Assembly: GCA_947628125.1 (NCBI GenBank) | Contig: CANQYR010000010.1 | Coordinates: 1-17,462, forward strand | Direction of reading: 5' to 3' | DNA length: 17,462 nt | Source: an uncultured Bacilli bacterium | GTDB taxonomy: Bacteria; Bacillota_I; Bacilli_A; RF39; UBA660 | Shown: one piece after another, positions 1 to 8,811 of the stretch | Layout of the letters: every line of letters starts with the position of its first letter | How positions within the stretch are numbered: the first letter of the stretch is position 1 | Made by a program: the position numbers and the translations under genes | Notes under the pieces: generated by a model | The model's database searches: none | What the model was told of the DNA's origin: nothing | Seen by the model: the letters and a program-made list of their open reading frames with translations, nothing else

Positions 1-79
1 ATACTTTACTTACTAATGGGTTATAAGGAGTTACATCTATAATCTCCATACCCGAAACTGGAACGCTAATATGTCGCAT
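1..79 (-). CDS. Start of a head-morphogenesis gene (partial), possibly prohead protease-like
   Basis: Only the first 26 codons are inside the window; the gene runs off the left edge. It begins with ATG at 79 after a good ribosome site (GGAGG) and follows the portal stop codon by 16 bases, so it is the next gene of the late operon. The visible start reads MRHISVPVSGMEIIDVTPYN. From memory this opening resembles proteins encoded after the portal in related gut phages, which may be capsid maturation proteases, and position directly after the portal fits that role. No catalytic residues are visible, so the function is an inference from gene order. Confidence 0.6.
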   Translation of the reverse strand, partial: MRHISVPVSGMEIIDVTPYNPLVSKV

Positions 80-95
80 TATATTTATCCTCCTT

Positions 96-1700
96 TTAAC
101 TCATAGATTCTCTATTAGCGATAGTCTTTTCGCTTTTTTCACTATCTTCTTTTTCAGGACGACCTGTTTGATTACTACCATCTGGTGTATTGTTTCCACT
201 GCCACCAGTACGAGCTTTCTTAGGACCAAACACATCTTCACCACTTAAAGTAGAAGACATTAAAGGAGGAATCATAACCTCACTTAAATGTAATACTTCA
301 TTCTCAAAGTAAATAGTATTTAAAATACTGCTCTAAGAATGCCCAAGCGCAATCTAAGGAAGCATTTTAGAAAAGCCCATCTAGCATTGTTCTTTATATA
401 ACTTAGCTAATTCTTTATAATTATACTAAGTAGTTTCTAACATATATAACCTAAACGTATATTTTTTTCTACTAGAACTTCTTGTCTATGTAATCATATC
501 ATAAAAAAATCGTAATTGCAAGTACAAATCGCGTATAGTGCCTTCATCATTTAATATAGATTTTTCTAATGCTAAATTACCATCTGTATTAAATAAATTT
601 CTAGAAACACCTGTACTATTATAAACAGTACGTTCTACTCGCTCTAAATCGTCAGAAGTTGTAGCAGTATTTTTATCAGACATATCAATAGGCTATACGT
701 CCGCAAATGTAGTTAAAACATCTACACCAATAGCGCGAGATAACATTTCAACAGCATTATTATGTATATCTCTAGCTTCTTCAACGTCAAAAACTAAATC
801 GCTATTCTTATCTAATGGAAGCTTTTGTACCAATACTTTTAATAGACGCTACATTTGCTTGCGCCTGTCTAAGTCTTGCGCAGCGTCAAGATCTAGTATA
901 TAAGGAATGGTACTAACAAAAAATGGCATATCATTTTCATTAATTGAAAATTTAATACAACTCCCTGGAGTCAGTAAATACCATCCGCAATTAAATACAT
1001 CTTCAATAGTATCTGGTTTTAATCTTCCTTGCTTATATAACATATATCCCTTATAAAACTCTTTAGGGAATAATTTTAATACTCGCATACGATATTCTGT
1101 ATTAGGAAAATAATCATCAAAAAAGCGCATATTAAATTCTATAGCAGGAATACCACCTACTAAATATCTAGAACGGCAATATTTTGCAGGTAATTCCTAT
1201 AAAATTATACTATTCTAACCATCAATTAGATATCCATAATACGCACCATCTACTATTACTCGTTTAGAAATTGTGCGACAAGTTTTTGCTATCTATGAAT
1301 TATCTAAATAAGTTAAAGCTTTTTTAAAATCTTTAATTACTACTTCATGATTAGCCTTACTACTTTCACCATAAATTTCCGGTGCAATATACCAATCATA
1401 ACGATACATAGTAGCAAAATAATCGCATACACGTTCATAAATGCCACTTGATTTATAAAAATAACGAGAAATTTCACGTAAGCTATTAACATCACCACGA
1501 TTTAACTACTAGAGAATATAATTTTTGTTACTTAGCTAATTGCGAGTATATTTTCTAGCAAAAGTATTCCCTAGAGCTAAGACCGCATCATCTAAAGTTT
1601 TTACACCTACTTTAATGCGTCCATAATTTGTAATGTCAAAGCCTTTATCTCGAATTGCTTTTTGTCTAGGAGTTTCAAGGCGTTCTGTTGGAGCCTTCAA
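96..1700 (-). CDS. Portal protein (TAG read as Gln)
   Basis: The portal forms the dodecameric ring at the capsid vertex through which DNA is packaged and to which the terminase and tail dock. Read with TAG as Gln this is one 534-codon frame, a normal portal length, ending in TAA. Under the standard code it breaks into short pieces. It contains 13 in-frame TAG codons (one at 849-851; two are adjacent) against eight CAA and no CAG, so TAG is its commonest Gln codon. The start is a TTG at 1700 placed 7 bases after GGAGGT. The N-terminal part is rich in aromatic residues (for example ERVCDYFATMYRYDWY) and the C-terminus is a hydrophilic Gly/Asn/Glu/Lys-rich tail. The call rests on overall likeness to portals of Firmicutes gut phages and its place just after TerL. 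Family recall is from memory, not a search. Confidence 0.85.
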
Positions 1701-1713
1701 TTATGCCACCTCC

Positions 1714-2073
1714 TTACCACCCATAAGCTAGATGCATTATATAATCATAACTAATTAAATTTTCATCTTGATATGGAATTTCAATTAAATTAATATCATG
1801 TAAAGCGCAAAAACGACGCTTTTTATTATCATTGAATTGCTATTGGTATAACCCACGCTTTCCACCAAATTTTGGACTAGCTTCATAATGTTGTTTTCCC
1901 TAATATTCGATAATAAAATCAATATTACCATCATCATCAAAAACAACAAAATCAAAACGCAATGGTCTACCATTTGGGCTATTTAATCCGTCAAAGGAAT
2001 ATTCCATCGCAAAGGGTAAATTAGCCTAGCGTAAAATTTCTTCAATTTTAATTTCTGCTCGACTAGCACGCAT
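1714..2073 (-). CDS. Small Vsr-like PD-(D/E)XK nuclease between terL and portal
   Basis: This is a 119-residue protein once three TAG codons are read as Gln. It starts with ATG after AAAGGAGG, begins 14 bases after the terL stop, and ends in TAA. The core reads LRFDFVVFDDDG (residues 38-49) followed by IIEYQGKQHYE (54-64). This is the acidic-residue layout of very-short-patch-repair-like and related restriction-fold nucleases: D41, E56 and a following G-x-Q-H-Y segment. The Q in IEYQGKQH is encoded by TAG, and family members commonly have Q or D there, which independently supports TAG as Gln. Such small nucleases between phage structural genes often act as free-standing homing endonucleases, but a packaging role cannot be excluded. 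The catalytic Lys is not obvious. Confidence 0.7.
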
Positions 2074-2087
2074 TTTTATTACCTCCT

Positions 2088-5000
2088 TTAACTCATAAAC
2101 ATCCAATCTTTAGCATTAAATTTCTTCTTTTTCTTTTTCTTTTCTTCTTCTTGTTTTATATAATATAAACCATATTCCCAAGCAGAAAACTTATCCTTTT
2201 TAATACCTTTATTTGCGGGTTTAAGAATAATATTAATTCCTTCATTTTCTTCGCGCAAATTTAACCAAATATCTTACTTAATAATTTCGCTACAATTATT
2301 AAGATTACTTATAAGTAATTTTCTTATACTTTCGTATAAGTTGAGACTATATCTTCATCTTCTTAAAAAGAAGAGTTCTCTATTTCGGAACGCTTGTTCC
2401 TACTCCTTTCGGATAGTCGTTGAACCGTATATTATTTAAAAGGCTAAATAATATCTTGGCTGCGGATTGCCCAATTTTATTTGCTTATTACTATACCTTT
2501 CGCATTGCCGATTGCCTTGATAATTATTATCAATTAGTACAAATAAACTCTAAGGGGTTTCCCGCAATTAAGAGAATTTTTATTAAGTAAATCACTTTAC
2601 TTAGAGACGTAAAATTCATCTCTTCTTTCAATATGGAAGTTAAAGTAAATGGTTTTAAGTATTCTGCCCTTTCTTCGGGACGCATATTTTGTCCAATTTT
2701 TTTGCTTAATAATTTTGTCTTAGCTACACGCTCATCTATTAAAAAGCGCAAACGTCCGCTATTTAATTCAGATTGCGCAATACTATGTGCTTCTGTATTT
2801 AAAGGTGCATTTGCTTTAATTTGGAAAATCGCATCTAGTACAGTATTATTTGTCTTAAACTTTCTATATTCATCTTTATCATCATTAATTACACCAAAAT
2901 CTGGATAAACATCATTTGAATCTGGCACAATCTATGTTTTTACCATATAATCCATAAGACCCATGCCAATACCATTAGCATCTATTACTAATCGACGAGC
3001 CTTATATTTATAATATAATTTCTTTAATGCAATAGCCTAATCTTCAAAGTGCATATCATCATATACATAAAGATTGACTAGCGATTTTACTGAACTAGAA
3101 GCATTCTATGGAGTTACTTTAAAAACACATGCCACTGAGTCGCAACCACGACGTCCAACATCAACCGCAATAACGTAATAACTATTTACATTAGAACGTC
3201 CAGAAGCCTCATATTCTGGTAATTGTAAAACTCGTGCATGATCAAAAGTTTCACCATTAAAGAAAGCTCCTTCGGCAGTACCAGACCATTTGCTCTCAAA
3301 TTCACGAGAAAATGATGCTTCATTATAAGTACCGTCTTGCTATAAATCTTTAACGAAAGATTTTTCTTGTAAACCCATTAGTACAGGAATGCGCCAAGTA
3401 CCACCCATAACAAAAGCACGACCTGGGTCTGTAACCATTCGCACTAGTACTTGAATTAATTTATCGTATGCAAATGTACCTTTCCAACCTGCCGTTGTTC
3501 CTTTTTGTTCCATATAGTTCGTTAATCTATATGCGTCTATTAAGACAGCTGTATATTCCTATACAGAGCAGACTATATCTTCATCTACAGCATTATCTGT
3601 TTAGATGTCCCCTGCTTCGACCGCACTTACGGCCTACATAATAGTCGTTGAACCTTCCTTTTTAATAAAGGCTTGGCTGCTGATTACCCGTTCTGGGCTT
3701 CCCAGCAATTCAAGGGATTTGCACTTATTAATTTCTTAATAAGGTCGCTAATTGTAATTTTTGGTCTTGTGTTAATTCTTTATAAGAATTAATAAAATCT
3801 AAATAAGTTTTTTCATTTAATATCCAATAAATAACTCCATCTTTATTATTTAAAAATTTATGAGCAAAATTTTTCCAATTTAAAGGTTTATTTAGCTCTT
3901 TATTTAAAAGAATTAAATGCACTTGCTATTCATTTAAGTGTCTTCTACCTTCATTTTTATTATTTTCTATTTTATTATTTAAAAAATTAGTAGTTTCACA
4001 AAAAATATTATAAATATTTTTTCTTTCTTCTAATGAAAGTTGTTCATATTCTTCCTTATATTGATTATGATTTACTCCATGACCAATTCTTGAAATGGTA
4101 GTTTTAGAAACATTAAACATATTCGCTAATGTTTGTCCAGATCTAGAAGAAAATTCTAAAACTGCTAGGATAATGAATATATCTGATTGAGTTAATTTAC
4201 TGCCTCCATTAGAAGGTCCAAAATTTCCGCCTTCATTCTAATTATACCCATTTCTATAACTGTCATATTTTTTAATATATTCTTGTTCTAAAATAGATAT
4301 TTCATTAGAAGTTACATCTCCTTCAAATTCAATATTAAAAGAAAAATTTTCTTTTCCATAAATATTATATTCTTTTTGAAGGAAATGATTGTCATGCCTA
4401 TTGCATTTTAAATCTGTAAAATGGCGGATCCTTCTTCTTGCAATATTATTTGTTAAACCTATATAGACTTTATGATTTATTAAATTTTCTATCTTATAAA
4501 TATAATACATAAATACTCAACTCCTTTATATAATATAAGGATTGAGATAAATTTTTGTAACACTTTTGACCAAAAAATTAACGAAAATCTAAGATTTATT
4601 TAAAGATTCATCTCTTTGAATACTACCATCCATACATCGTCTAGCAATATTCATAGTTGGAATTATCACTTCATTAAGTATAGTACCATCAACACCAACA
4701 CATTCTTCTATTAATCCAGCATGACGACGTTTACCACGACTAGTTTCACGTGCTGCGATATTATCAAACCATGAACCATTTTTAAACCTATAAATACAAT
4801 AGTCTTTTGAATGTTTAGTTTTACCTGGACGCAAATCTAGTTCACGTTCCATAGCAGGTACAAGAGTACAAATTTCATTAACTTTTTCTTCCATGATGCT
4901 TGCGGCCTGCTATTTACCACCAGAAGTAACAAACAATTTCGCTCCTGGATACAGGATACATTGAATCATAAGCACTAGTATACTAAGAAATGACTTTGAA

Positions 5001-5269
5001 TAGGCGCGGGGGAATACCATGTACACGTACCTGTACCGCATACATGCTCGTAAAAAACATCGCTAATAAAAGTAAAATTTTAACCCATCATCTGGAACTT
5101 TACCATCAGCGCCAGTTTGTAAAAAATCAACAAATAAATCAGGATATTCTCTCCAAAACGCAATATACTAGCGTAAAGCTGGCTTTACAGCTTCAATACG
5201 CTCCATAGATATACCAATTTTATTTTTCTTTAATGGATTAGCTACATTTAATAAATCTTGTAAAGGCAT
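2088..5269 (-). CDS. terL: Terminase large subunit, three exons, TAG read as Gln
   Basis: This is the packaging motor ATPase and headful/cos nuclease. Exons are 5269-4581, 3499-2618 and 2265-2088 (689+882+178 nt), giving exactly 583 codons including TAA. Joined residues: Walker A-like FPRAYSKS at 86-93, Walker B LIEE at 186-189, coupling motif TTAG at 231-234, and RNase H-like nuclease acids D343 (AVDVG), D403 (VIDANG) and D548 (KDKFSA). The Lys-rich tail at 563-572 is usual for the family. Eight in-frame TAG codons lie in exons 1 and 2, for example GGKQQAAS, DLQQDG and MVKTQIV. Intron 1 falls inside the Val230 codon just before TTAG. Intron 2 falls inside Met524 (KEEM/LNLREE). The ATG overlaps the TAA of terS (TAATG), so translation is probably coupled. 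Without splicing and TAG decoding no functional protein could be made. Confidence 0.93.
2266..2617 (-). ncRNA. Group I intron 2 in terL (no ORF)
   Basis: This is a 352-nt self-splicing group I intron, IA-like. Minus-strand core elements: P region with AATTGCGGGAAACCCC (2554-2569), Q with GGGCAATCCGCAGCC (2458-2472), R with GGTTCAACGACTA (2414-2426) and S with GAAGATATAGTCT (2344-2356). The 5' site is set by P1: exon end AGAGAT pairs with the internal guide GTCTCT, including the required U.G wobble. A GTGA-capped hairpin follows as P2. The intron ends in G before GTTAAATTTG. Joining gives KEEM-LNLREENEG in frame. P7.1 (CCGAAAGG), P8 and several P9 hairpins are visible. It holds no credible endonuclease gene. 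Confidence 0.93.
3500..4580 (-). ncRNA. Group I intron 1 in terL with homing endonuclease gene
   Basis: This is a 1081-nt group I intron. Core elements on the minus strand: P region AATTGCTGGGAAGCCC (about 3691-3710), Q GGGTAATCAGCAGC (3676-3689), R GGTTCAACGACTA (3642-3654) and S GAAGATATAGTCT (3570-3582). P3 pairs TCCCTT with AGGGGA, and a P7.1 hairpin (GGCCG/CGGTC) marks it as IA-like. The splice points (exon ATTTTCGT, intron TAAT...G, exon AACAACGGCAGG) were chosen because they restore the conserved IFVTTAGWK in frame and leave G as the last intron base. The P1 pairing is less clean than in intron 2. The endonuclease gene sits between P1/P2 and P3. Confidence 0.9.
3728..4510 (-). CDS. Intron-encoded GIY-YIG homing endonuclease (TAG read as Gln)
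   Basis: This 260-residue enzyme would cut intronless terL alleles to spread the intron. Residues 1-90 form the GIY-YIG catalytic domain: YYIYKI at the start, VYIGLT at 15-20, an Arg cluster (RRRIRHF), the ELEQEY-like acidic helix ILEQEYIKKY and a closing GYN. Residue 91 is TAG. Residues about 104-160 look like a helix-turn-helix DNA-binding region (GQTLANMFNVSKTTISRIGHG). A second TAG lies at codon 195, before a C-terminal region of no recognised type. It starts with ATG after AAAGGAG and ends in TAA. With the standard code only the catalytic domain would be made. Intron location and domain layout resemble T4-type intron nucleases. Confidence 0.9.
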
Positions 5270-6474
5270 TATATCTCTTCCTCATCTAAAATAGCTAATT
5301 CATCTTCATCAGCCATTTCAGTTTCCATATCCCAAAGTGCGGTAAAATCTTCATCTTGTAAAAAGGTCTCTCGATTGCTTTCAAAAAGTTCTGCTTCAAG
5401 AGCTTCTTCTTCATCTAAACCTTCCGCCGCGATATCTGCTTCATGTTCTTTATCACGTTCAATTTGTTTAAGAGCATTTTCAATAAGATTACCTAGATTA
5501 GATTCATCCATTATTAAATTTTTGGCATATTCTTGCATATCTTGAAGAACTCTATCTACTTTGTCATTTGGCTAATCTATATAATATTTTGCAATAAAAC
5601 CATCTTTTTCACAAAGCGCAACTAATTCGCCGATAGAATCAACAACATTGCCACTTTCACTTTTATTCTACGCAGCGGTGAACTTACCTGATTTCATCAA
5701 CATGTCATAGGTCTTACTGGCTTTGTTAAATCCGTCAATATCCCCAAGATCTATTAATTGATTTGCTTTTAAAGATGTTTTACAGATTAGTTTTAAAGTA
5801 TCAATATGTCCAGCGCTTTGTATATCGTATGAATCACACATTTGATTATACAAAGTTTCTAGCTATATCCATTCTTCTGGTTTATAAGCCTTGCCCCATT
5901 TTAATCGTAAAGCTAATTTTTCCTCATCTGTTAATTCTGCGCCTAAATCATCTGATTCAGAAGAATTTATATCTGCTGGGTCAAAGGTTTGCGAATTGGG
6001 AGAAGAATCGTCAGAAAAATTGGGAATCGGTAGAGTTGATGGCATAGTAAATGAAGCTTTCTCAATTTGCTCAACAATCTCATGTTCTTCATAGCCTTGC
6101 TTTTCCATAGCCTCTCTAATTTTTTTATTGCTTAGCTCTTGGAGAAATTCTGTATCTTTCCAACGATATTTTTTAAATTGAGCAAGCTACATTTTTGAAA
6201 GATAACGGCCTAGGATGGTTGTGCCATTAACTTTTTCAGGGTCTCTAGCATAAGAAGCTAGTAATTTATTCCATTCTTCTGGTACATACGGCACATCAAT
6301 TTCTTGTAATATCCATAAATAAGTCTCTGGATCCCAGTTATTAACAAACATGGTAAGACATGGTTTACAAATATTTAATTTACCATTATCTGGATATTTT
6401 TCTAAATTATTTGATTTGTAGAACTATATATCATTTTTTGTTCTGTGACATTTTTCGCAAAATCTAGTTCCCAT
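5269..6474 (-). CDS. terS: Terminase small subunit with N-terminal zinc ribbon (TAG read as Gln)
   Basis: This is the DNA-recognition partner of TerL, read as one 401-residue protein with five in-frame TAG codons (after residues ending NDI, SKM, EWI, TAA and YID). It is preceded by AAGGAGG and ends in TAA that overlaps the terL ATG. The N-terminus has a Cys4 zinc ribbon (C6, C9, C36, C39). It is followed by a conserved block, NWDPETYLWILQEIDVPYVP, that I associate with terminase small subunits of Firmicutes gut phages. A low-complexity Ser/Asp/Pro linker (about 160-200), a helical middle and a very acidic C-terminus (EEEALEAELFE, EMADEDELAILDEEEI) follow. It is longer than classical TerS proteins (about 150-200 aa). 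Function follows from family memory and position directly before terL. Confidence 0.85.
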
Positions 6475-6516
6475 AATAATTCCTCCTTATTATTCACTGA
6501 AAATTACGTTAGAAGA

Positions 6517-7575
6517 TTATTTATTTTTGTCCTTGCCTCTAGCATTTCGGCAAACTTTACAAATACTATAAAATCCATCTTTAGAAGTTTTGTTTTTGGA
6601 AAAATATTTATTATGAGCTAATTTAATTTGCCCACAGCAACTACATCTTTTAAACTTGCCACGTGCATCGTTAAGGTAATAAGAATTAAGCCATTCATCT
6701 TCTGCTACAGAAGCAATTAGCGCAGGAATTTTTTTGCGCCATAAGCTAGAAATGTATTCTGCCGAATGTTTAATGCCGAATTCTTGCTAAAGGATTAATT
6801 GTATTTCCGCATTTTGCATACCGTCGATTTTACATTCTACAATGCGCTCGTACATGGGATGCGGAGCAAGAGCTCGCGCAGATATATCATCAAAATCTAA
6901 AAGAAGATACCAAGTATCAGATTCAAAGTTATCGTATGAATCTTCTTTTAAACGAGAGTAATTACAAAGAATAGCGGAACATACTTTGGGGTCCAGTAGT
7001 GAGATTCCTTGCGGGACCGGCCACCCTTCGGCATCTAGTGAGACAGTTTCATCGAGCGGAATAAAGTGGCGTGAACGCGTTAATTGACTACAGACTATGG
7101 GTTTGCGGTAGGCGTTGCGCACAATGTACTAGTCTTTGCGCAATTCAATAAGGGTTTGTTTTATAATAAAAGCTTCGCGCCCAGAGGCGGAGCGCATGCG
7201 GTTTTCCCAGTAAGCAATGGCCGAGCGCAACTGGCGCAAAGCGGGAATTTCTTCTAAATCTTTTTTAGTAATTGTTACTTTTGGCTAAAAGATTATATTT
7301 TTATCTTCTGTGATAATATTGTAGATACCATCTTCGCCATTTTCAAATTGTGATACGAGTCCTTCAAAGGAAGTTTCTCTTTTATTTACAGTTGCCATTC
7401 GATTATCTGTAAGAATTTTGCGGGTTTTGCGCTCTTGCTTTTCTATCCCGGCAATAAGATAATCGGCCAATGTATTTAGATAATGCTCATTAAGTTCTGG
7501 GTTTTCTTCAATAATTTTTTTAACTAAATCATTGCGTTCTTCTGGTGTCTGTAAATGATAATCTAATTTGAACAA
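6517..7575 (-). CDS. First gene of late operon: zinc-ribbon protein of unknown function (TAG read as Gln)
   Basis: This is a 352-residue protein once three TAG codons are read as Gln (7285-7287, one near 7130, 6787-6789); it ends in TAA. The start is taken as TTG at 7575, with AGGAGG exactly 8 bases upstream. The in-frame ATG further up at 7626 lies inside the promoter and has no ribosome site. The N-terminus is helical and acidic (LDYHLQTPEERNDLVKKIIE). The C-terminus is a Cys4 zinc ribbon (RCSCCGQ ... CKVC) like those next to HNH or DNA-binding domains. The middle contains HFIPLDETVSLDAEGWPVPQ. Similar proteins precede the terminase genes in related phages as far as I recall. A role in packaging-site recognition or late control is possible but not shown. 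Confidence 0.8.
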
Positions 7576-7583
7576 TGTATTCA

Positions 7584-7589
7584 CCTCCT
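7584..7589 (-). promoter_or_regulatory. Ribosome binding site deciding a TTG start
   Basis: AGGAGG on the minus strand lies 8 bases before TTG at 7575. It lies downstream of the -10 box, so the transcript can include it, unlike any site that would serve the ATG at 7626. Confidence 0.8.
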
Positions 7590-7602
7590 TTAAGACTAAT
7601 TC

Positions 7603-7631
7603 ATTATATCGCAAAAATTTGCGCATGTCAA
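7603..7631 (-). promoter_or_regulatory. Consensus promoter for the recoded late operon
   Basis: On the minus strand TTGACA (7631-7626) and TATAAT (7608-7603) are separated by exactly 17 bases, a perfect match to the sigma-A/sigma-70 consensus. It points into the packaging operon and is the only clear promoter I see for that arm. The spacer holds an inverted repeat (7610-7623), so a repressor may act here. Confidence 0.88.
7610..7623. repeat. Inverted repeat in late-promoter spacer, possible operator
   Basis: CGCAAA and TTTGCG flank two A bases and sit between the -35 and -10 boxes of the late promoter. Such symmetry in a spacer is typical of repressor sites, but chance is possible in AT-rich DNA. 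Confidence 0.5.
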
Positions 7632-7653
7632 TTTTTTTTAGTAAAATATAAAC

Positions 7654-7884
7654 ATGATATATATAATAATTTTTTGGATTCTTTTAGGAGGCTTACAATT
7701 AATTGCTTATTGTAAAGCGATTTCTGCTCTAGAAAAGTGGAAAGATAAAGTTTTAGTAAGCTTTTTATTTATGTTAGGCGGACCATTTTTCTCAATTACA
7801 ATGATATTAGAATATATTATCACATTAATTTTAGGTGAAGATTGGAATGATGACGATGATAATTTCCCATTAGGTGGTAATTGA
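7654..7884 (+). CDS. Small two-helix membrane protein, unknown function
   Basis: This is a 76-residue frame on the plus strand, starting 22 bases from the -35 box of the divergent late promoter. It has two hydrophobic segments (about residues 2-24 and 34-58) joined by a short charged loop (ALEKWKDK), then an acidic tail (GEDWNDDDDN). The composition is convincingly that of a membrane protein. No ribosome site precedes the ATG; an AGGAGG lies inside the frame near 7686, so the start is uncertain. No strong promoter for it is visible. The function is unknown. Size and topology would allow a holin-like or superinfection-type role, but nothing in the sequence shows this. Confidence 0.55.
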   Translation: MIYIIIFWILLGGLQLIAYCKAISALEKWKDKVLVSFLFMLGGPFFSITMILEYIITLILGEDWNDDDDNFPLGGN

Positions 7885-8067
7885 GAATGGAATTTTCATT
7901 TAGGGATTTTTTGTGCCAGGTAAAAGAAAATAATTGTGTTCAATTTAATTTTTTCCCATAAATACCCCCGCCCCTTCTTTCATGTCAATAAAAATATAAA
8001 CTAATAAGCATCAAGCCTTCTTTGATGCATCGACGAAACGGGCATGGCCCCCTCCATTAAGCGCCCC

Positions 8068-8090
8068 CTAACGAATTGCGCAATCGTTAG
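8068..8090. repeat. Near-perfect palindrome
   Basis: CTAACG and CGTTAG flank the inner palindrome ATTGCGCAAT with one unpaired A. It could be an operator or RNA hairpin. Confidence 0.5.
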
Positions 8091-8227
8091 TCGTGTCAAA
8101 CACATTAACTTGCACAACCAATAGCATGCAATTAAATTAAAACAAATTTGTTTTTAAATTATTTTATTTTATATTTCCTAATTTATTATTTACAATTTAA
8201 TTGTATCATTGCTTTCCTCCTCCTAGC

Positions 8228-8279
8228 AGATGATAGTTAATCAAACTCAACTGATTAACTATCATCTTTTTATTTTTTC
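8228..8279 (+). terminator. Strong intrinsic terminator
   Basis: A perfect 16-bp stem (AGATGATAGTTAATCA and its complement) has an 8-base loop and is followed by a T-rich tract on the plus strand. It would stop transcripts from the 7654 gene side before the early promoters. Confidence 0.85.
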
Positions 8280-8363
8280 TATTTAATTTTATTAAATTCT
8301 TACCTGATAAAATTTAATAACCTACTTGAGGTTTACATTTTAGTATCCAATAGCCCAAAGATT

Positions 8364-8381
8364 GTTAGTTAATTAACTAAC
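8364..8381. repeat. 18-bp perfect palindrome
   Basis: GTTAGTTAATTAACTAAC is fully symmetric. The same TTAGTTA/TAACTAA half-site appears in the repeats at 10101-10161 and in the stem at 8228-8267, suggesting a shared protein-binding motif. Confidence 0.5.
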
Positions 8382-8749
8382 GATTAAAATTTTATACGAG
8401 GTAATGACGCGGGAATAATTCTAATTTTGCTTTATTTATCTGAGTATTATTCATTAGTAATCCCGGCCAATAGTAAGCTAATGAAGAGCGTGCCGGAAGC
8501 CTCGCCTACACGCAGACAGGAGGCAAGCGTTCGCGCAACACACTAACAAGACATAACAATATATTATTTATTTATTATAATAATAATGTTATAATATAAA
8601 TATAAGGAATGATACTCTATTACGTACTATCTAGTAGAGCACCTCGCGTCCCTAACTTTCATACGCTAAAGCATTAAAGAATTAAAGCGTAAAAGTGCGG
8701 TTCGGCAATATGCACAAACTAGTCCCGAAATTTTTGTGTATTATACCAG

Positions 8750-8778
8750 TTGACTTGCATGACTTAATGTGGTATAGT
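8750..8778 (+). promoter_or_regulatory. Early promoter
   Basis: TTGACT, a 17-base spacer ending TGG, then TATAGT. A near inverted repeat (TTATACCA upstream, TGGTATAG across the -10) flanks it. It drives the 8812-9427 gene group. Confidence 0.8.
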
Positions 8779-8811
8779 ATAATCACAAAGAGAAAGGAAG
8801 GTATTAAACCA

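Larger units (their letters stand above)
7885..8749. other. Noncoding junction between late and early arms
   Basis: No credible gene is seen in about 860 bases. It holds a near-palindrome (8068-8090), a strong terminator (8228-8279), an 18-bp perfect palindrome (8364-8381), long A/T runs, and a GC-richer stretch (8462-8545) with small inverted repeats. On the minus strand a very strong ribosome site (8216-8223) precedes a 7-codon frame at 8209-8186, too short to call as a gene. The block separates the divergent transcription units and may hold operators or an origin. Confidence 0.6.

Noticed and set aside
486..1130. Separate small minus-strand genes at 486-683 and 849-1130
   Set aside because: They are in the same frame and are pieces of the portal separated by TAG codons; they lack ribosome sites.
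2633..2908. Plus-strand frame of 91 codons
   Set aside because: It lies opposite the TerL nuclease-domain exon and the intron 2 border. It has no ribosome site, and the opposite strand has clear TerL motifs.
5763..6094. Plus-strand frames inside terS
   Set aside because: They are mirror frames of an AT-rich coding region, without ribosome sites or promoters, and conflict with the continuous TerS frame.
7576..7626. ATG at 7626 as the start of the first late gene
   Set aside because: It lies in the -35/-10 region of a perfect promoter, so it would not be on the transcript. AGGAGG with TTG at 7575 is the better start.
8186..8209. Seven-codon minus-strand gene behind AGGAGGAGG
   Set aside because: It is too short to support as a gene and no minus-strand promoter is visible upstream; kept only as an oddity.
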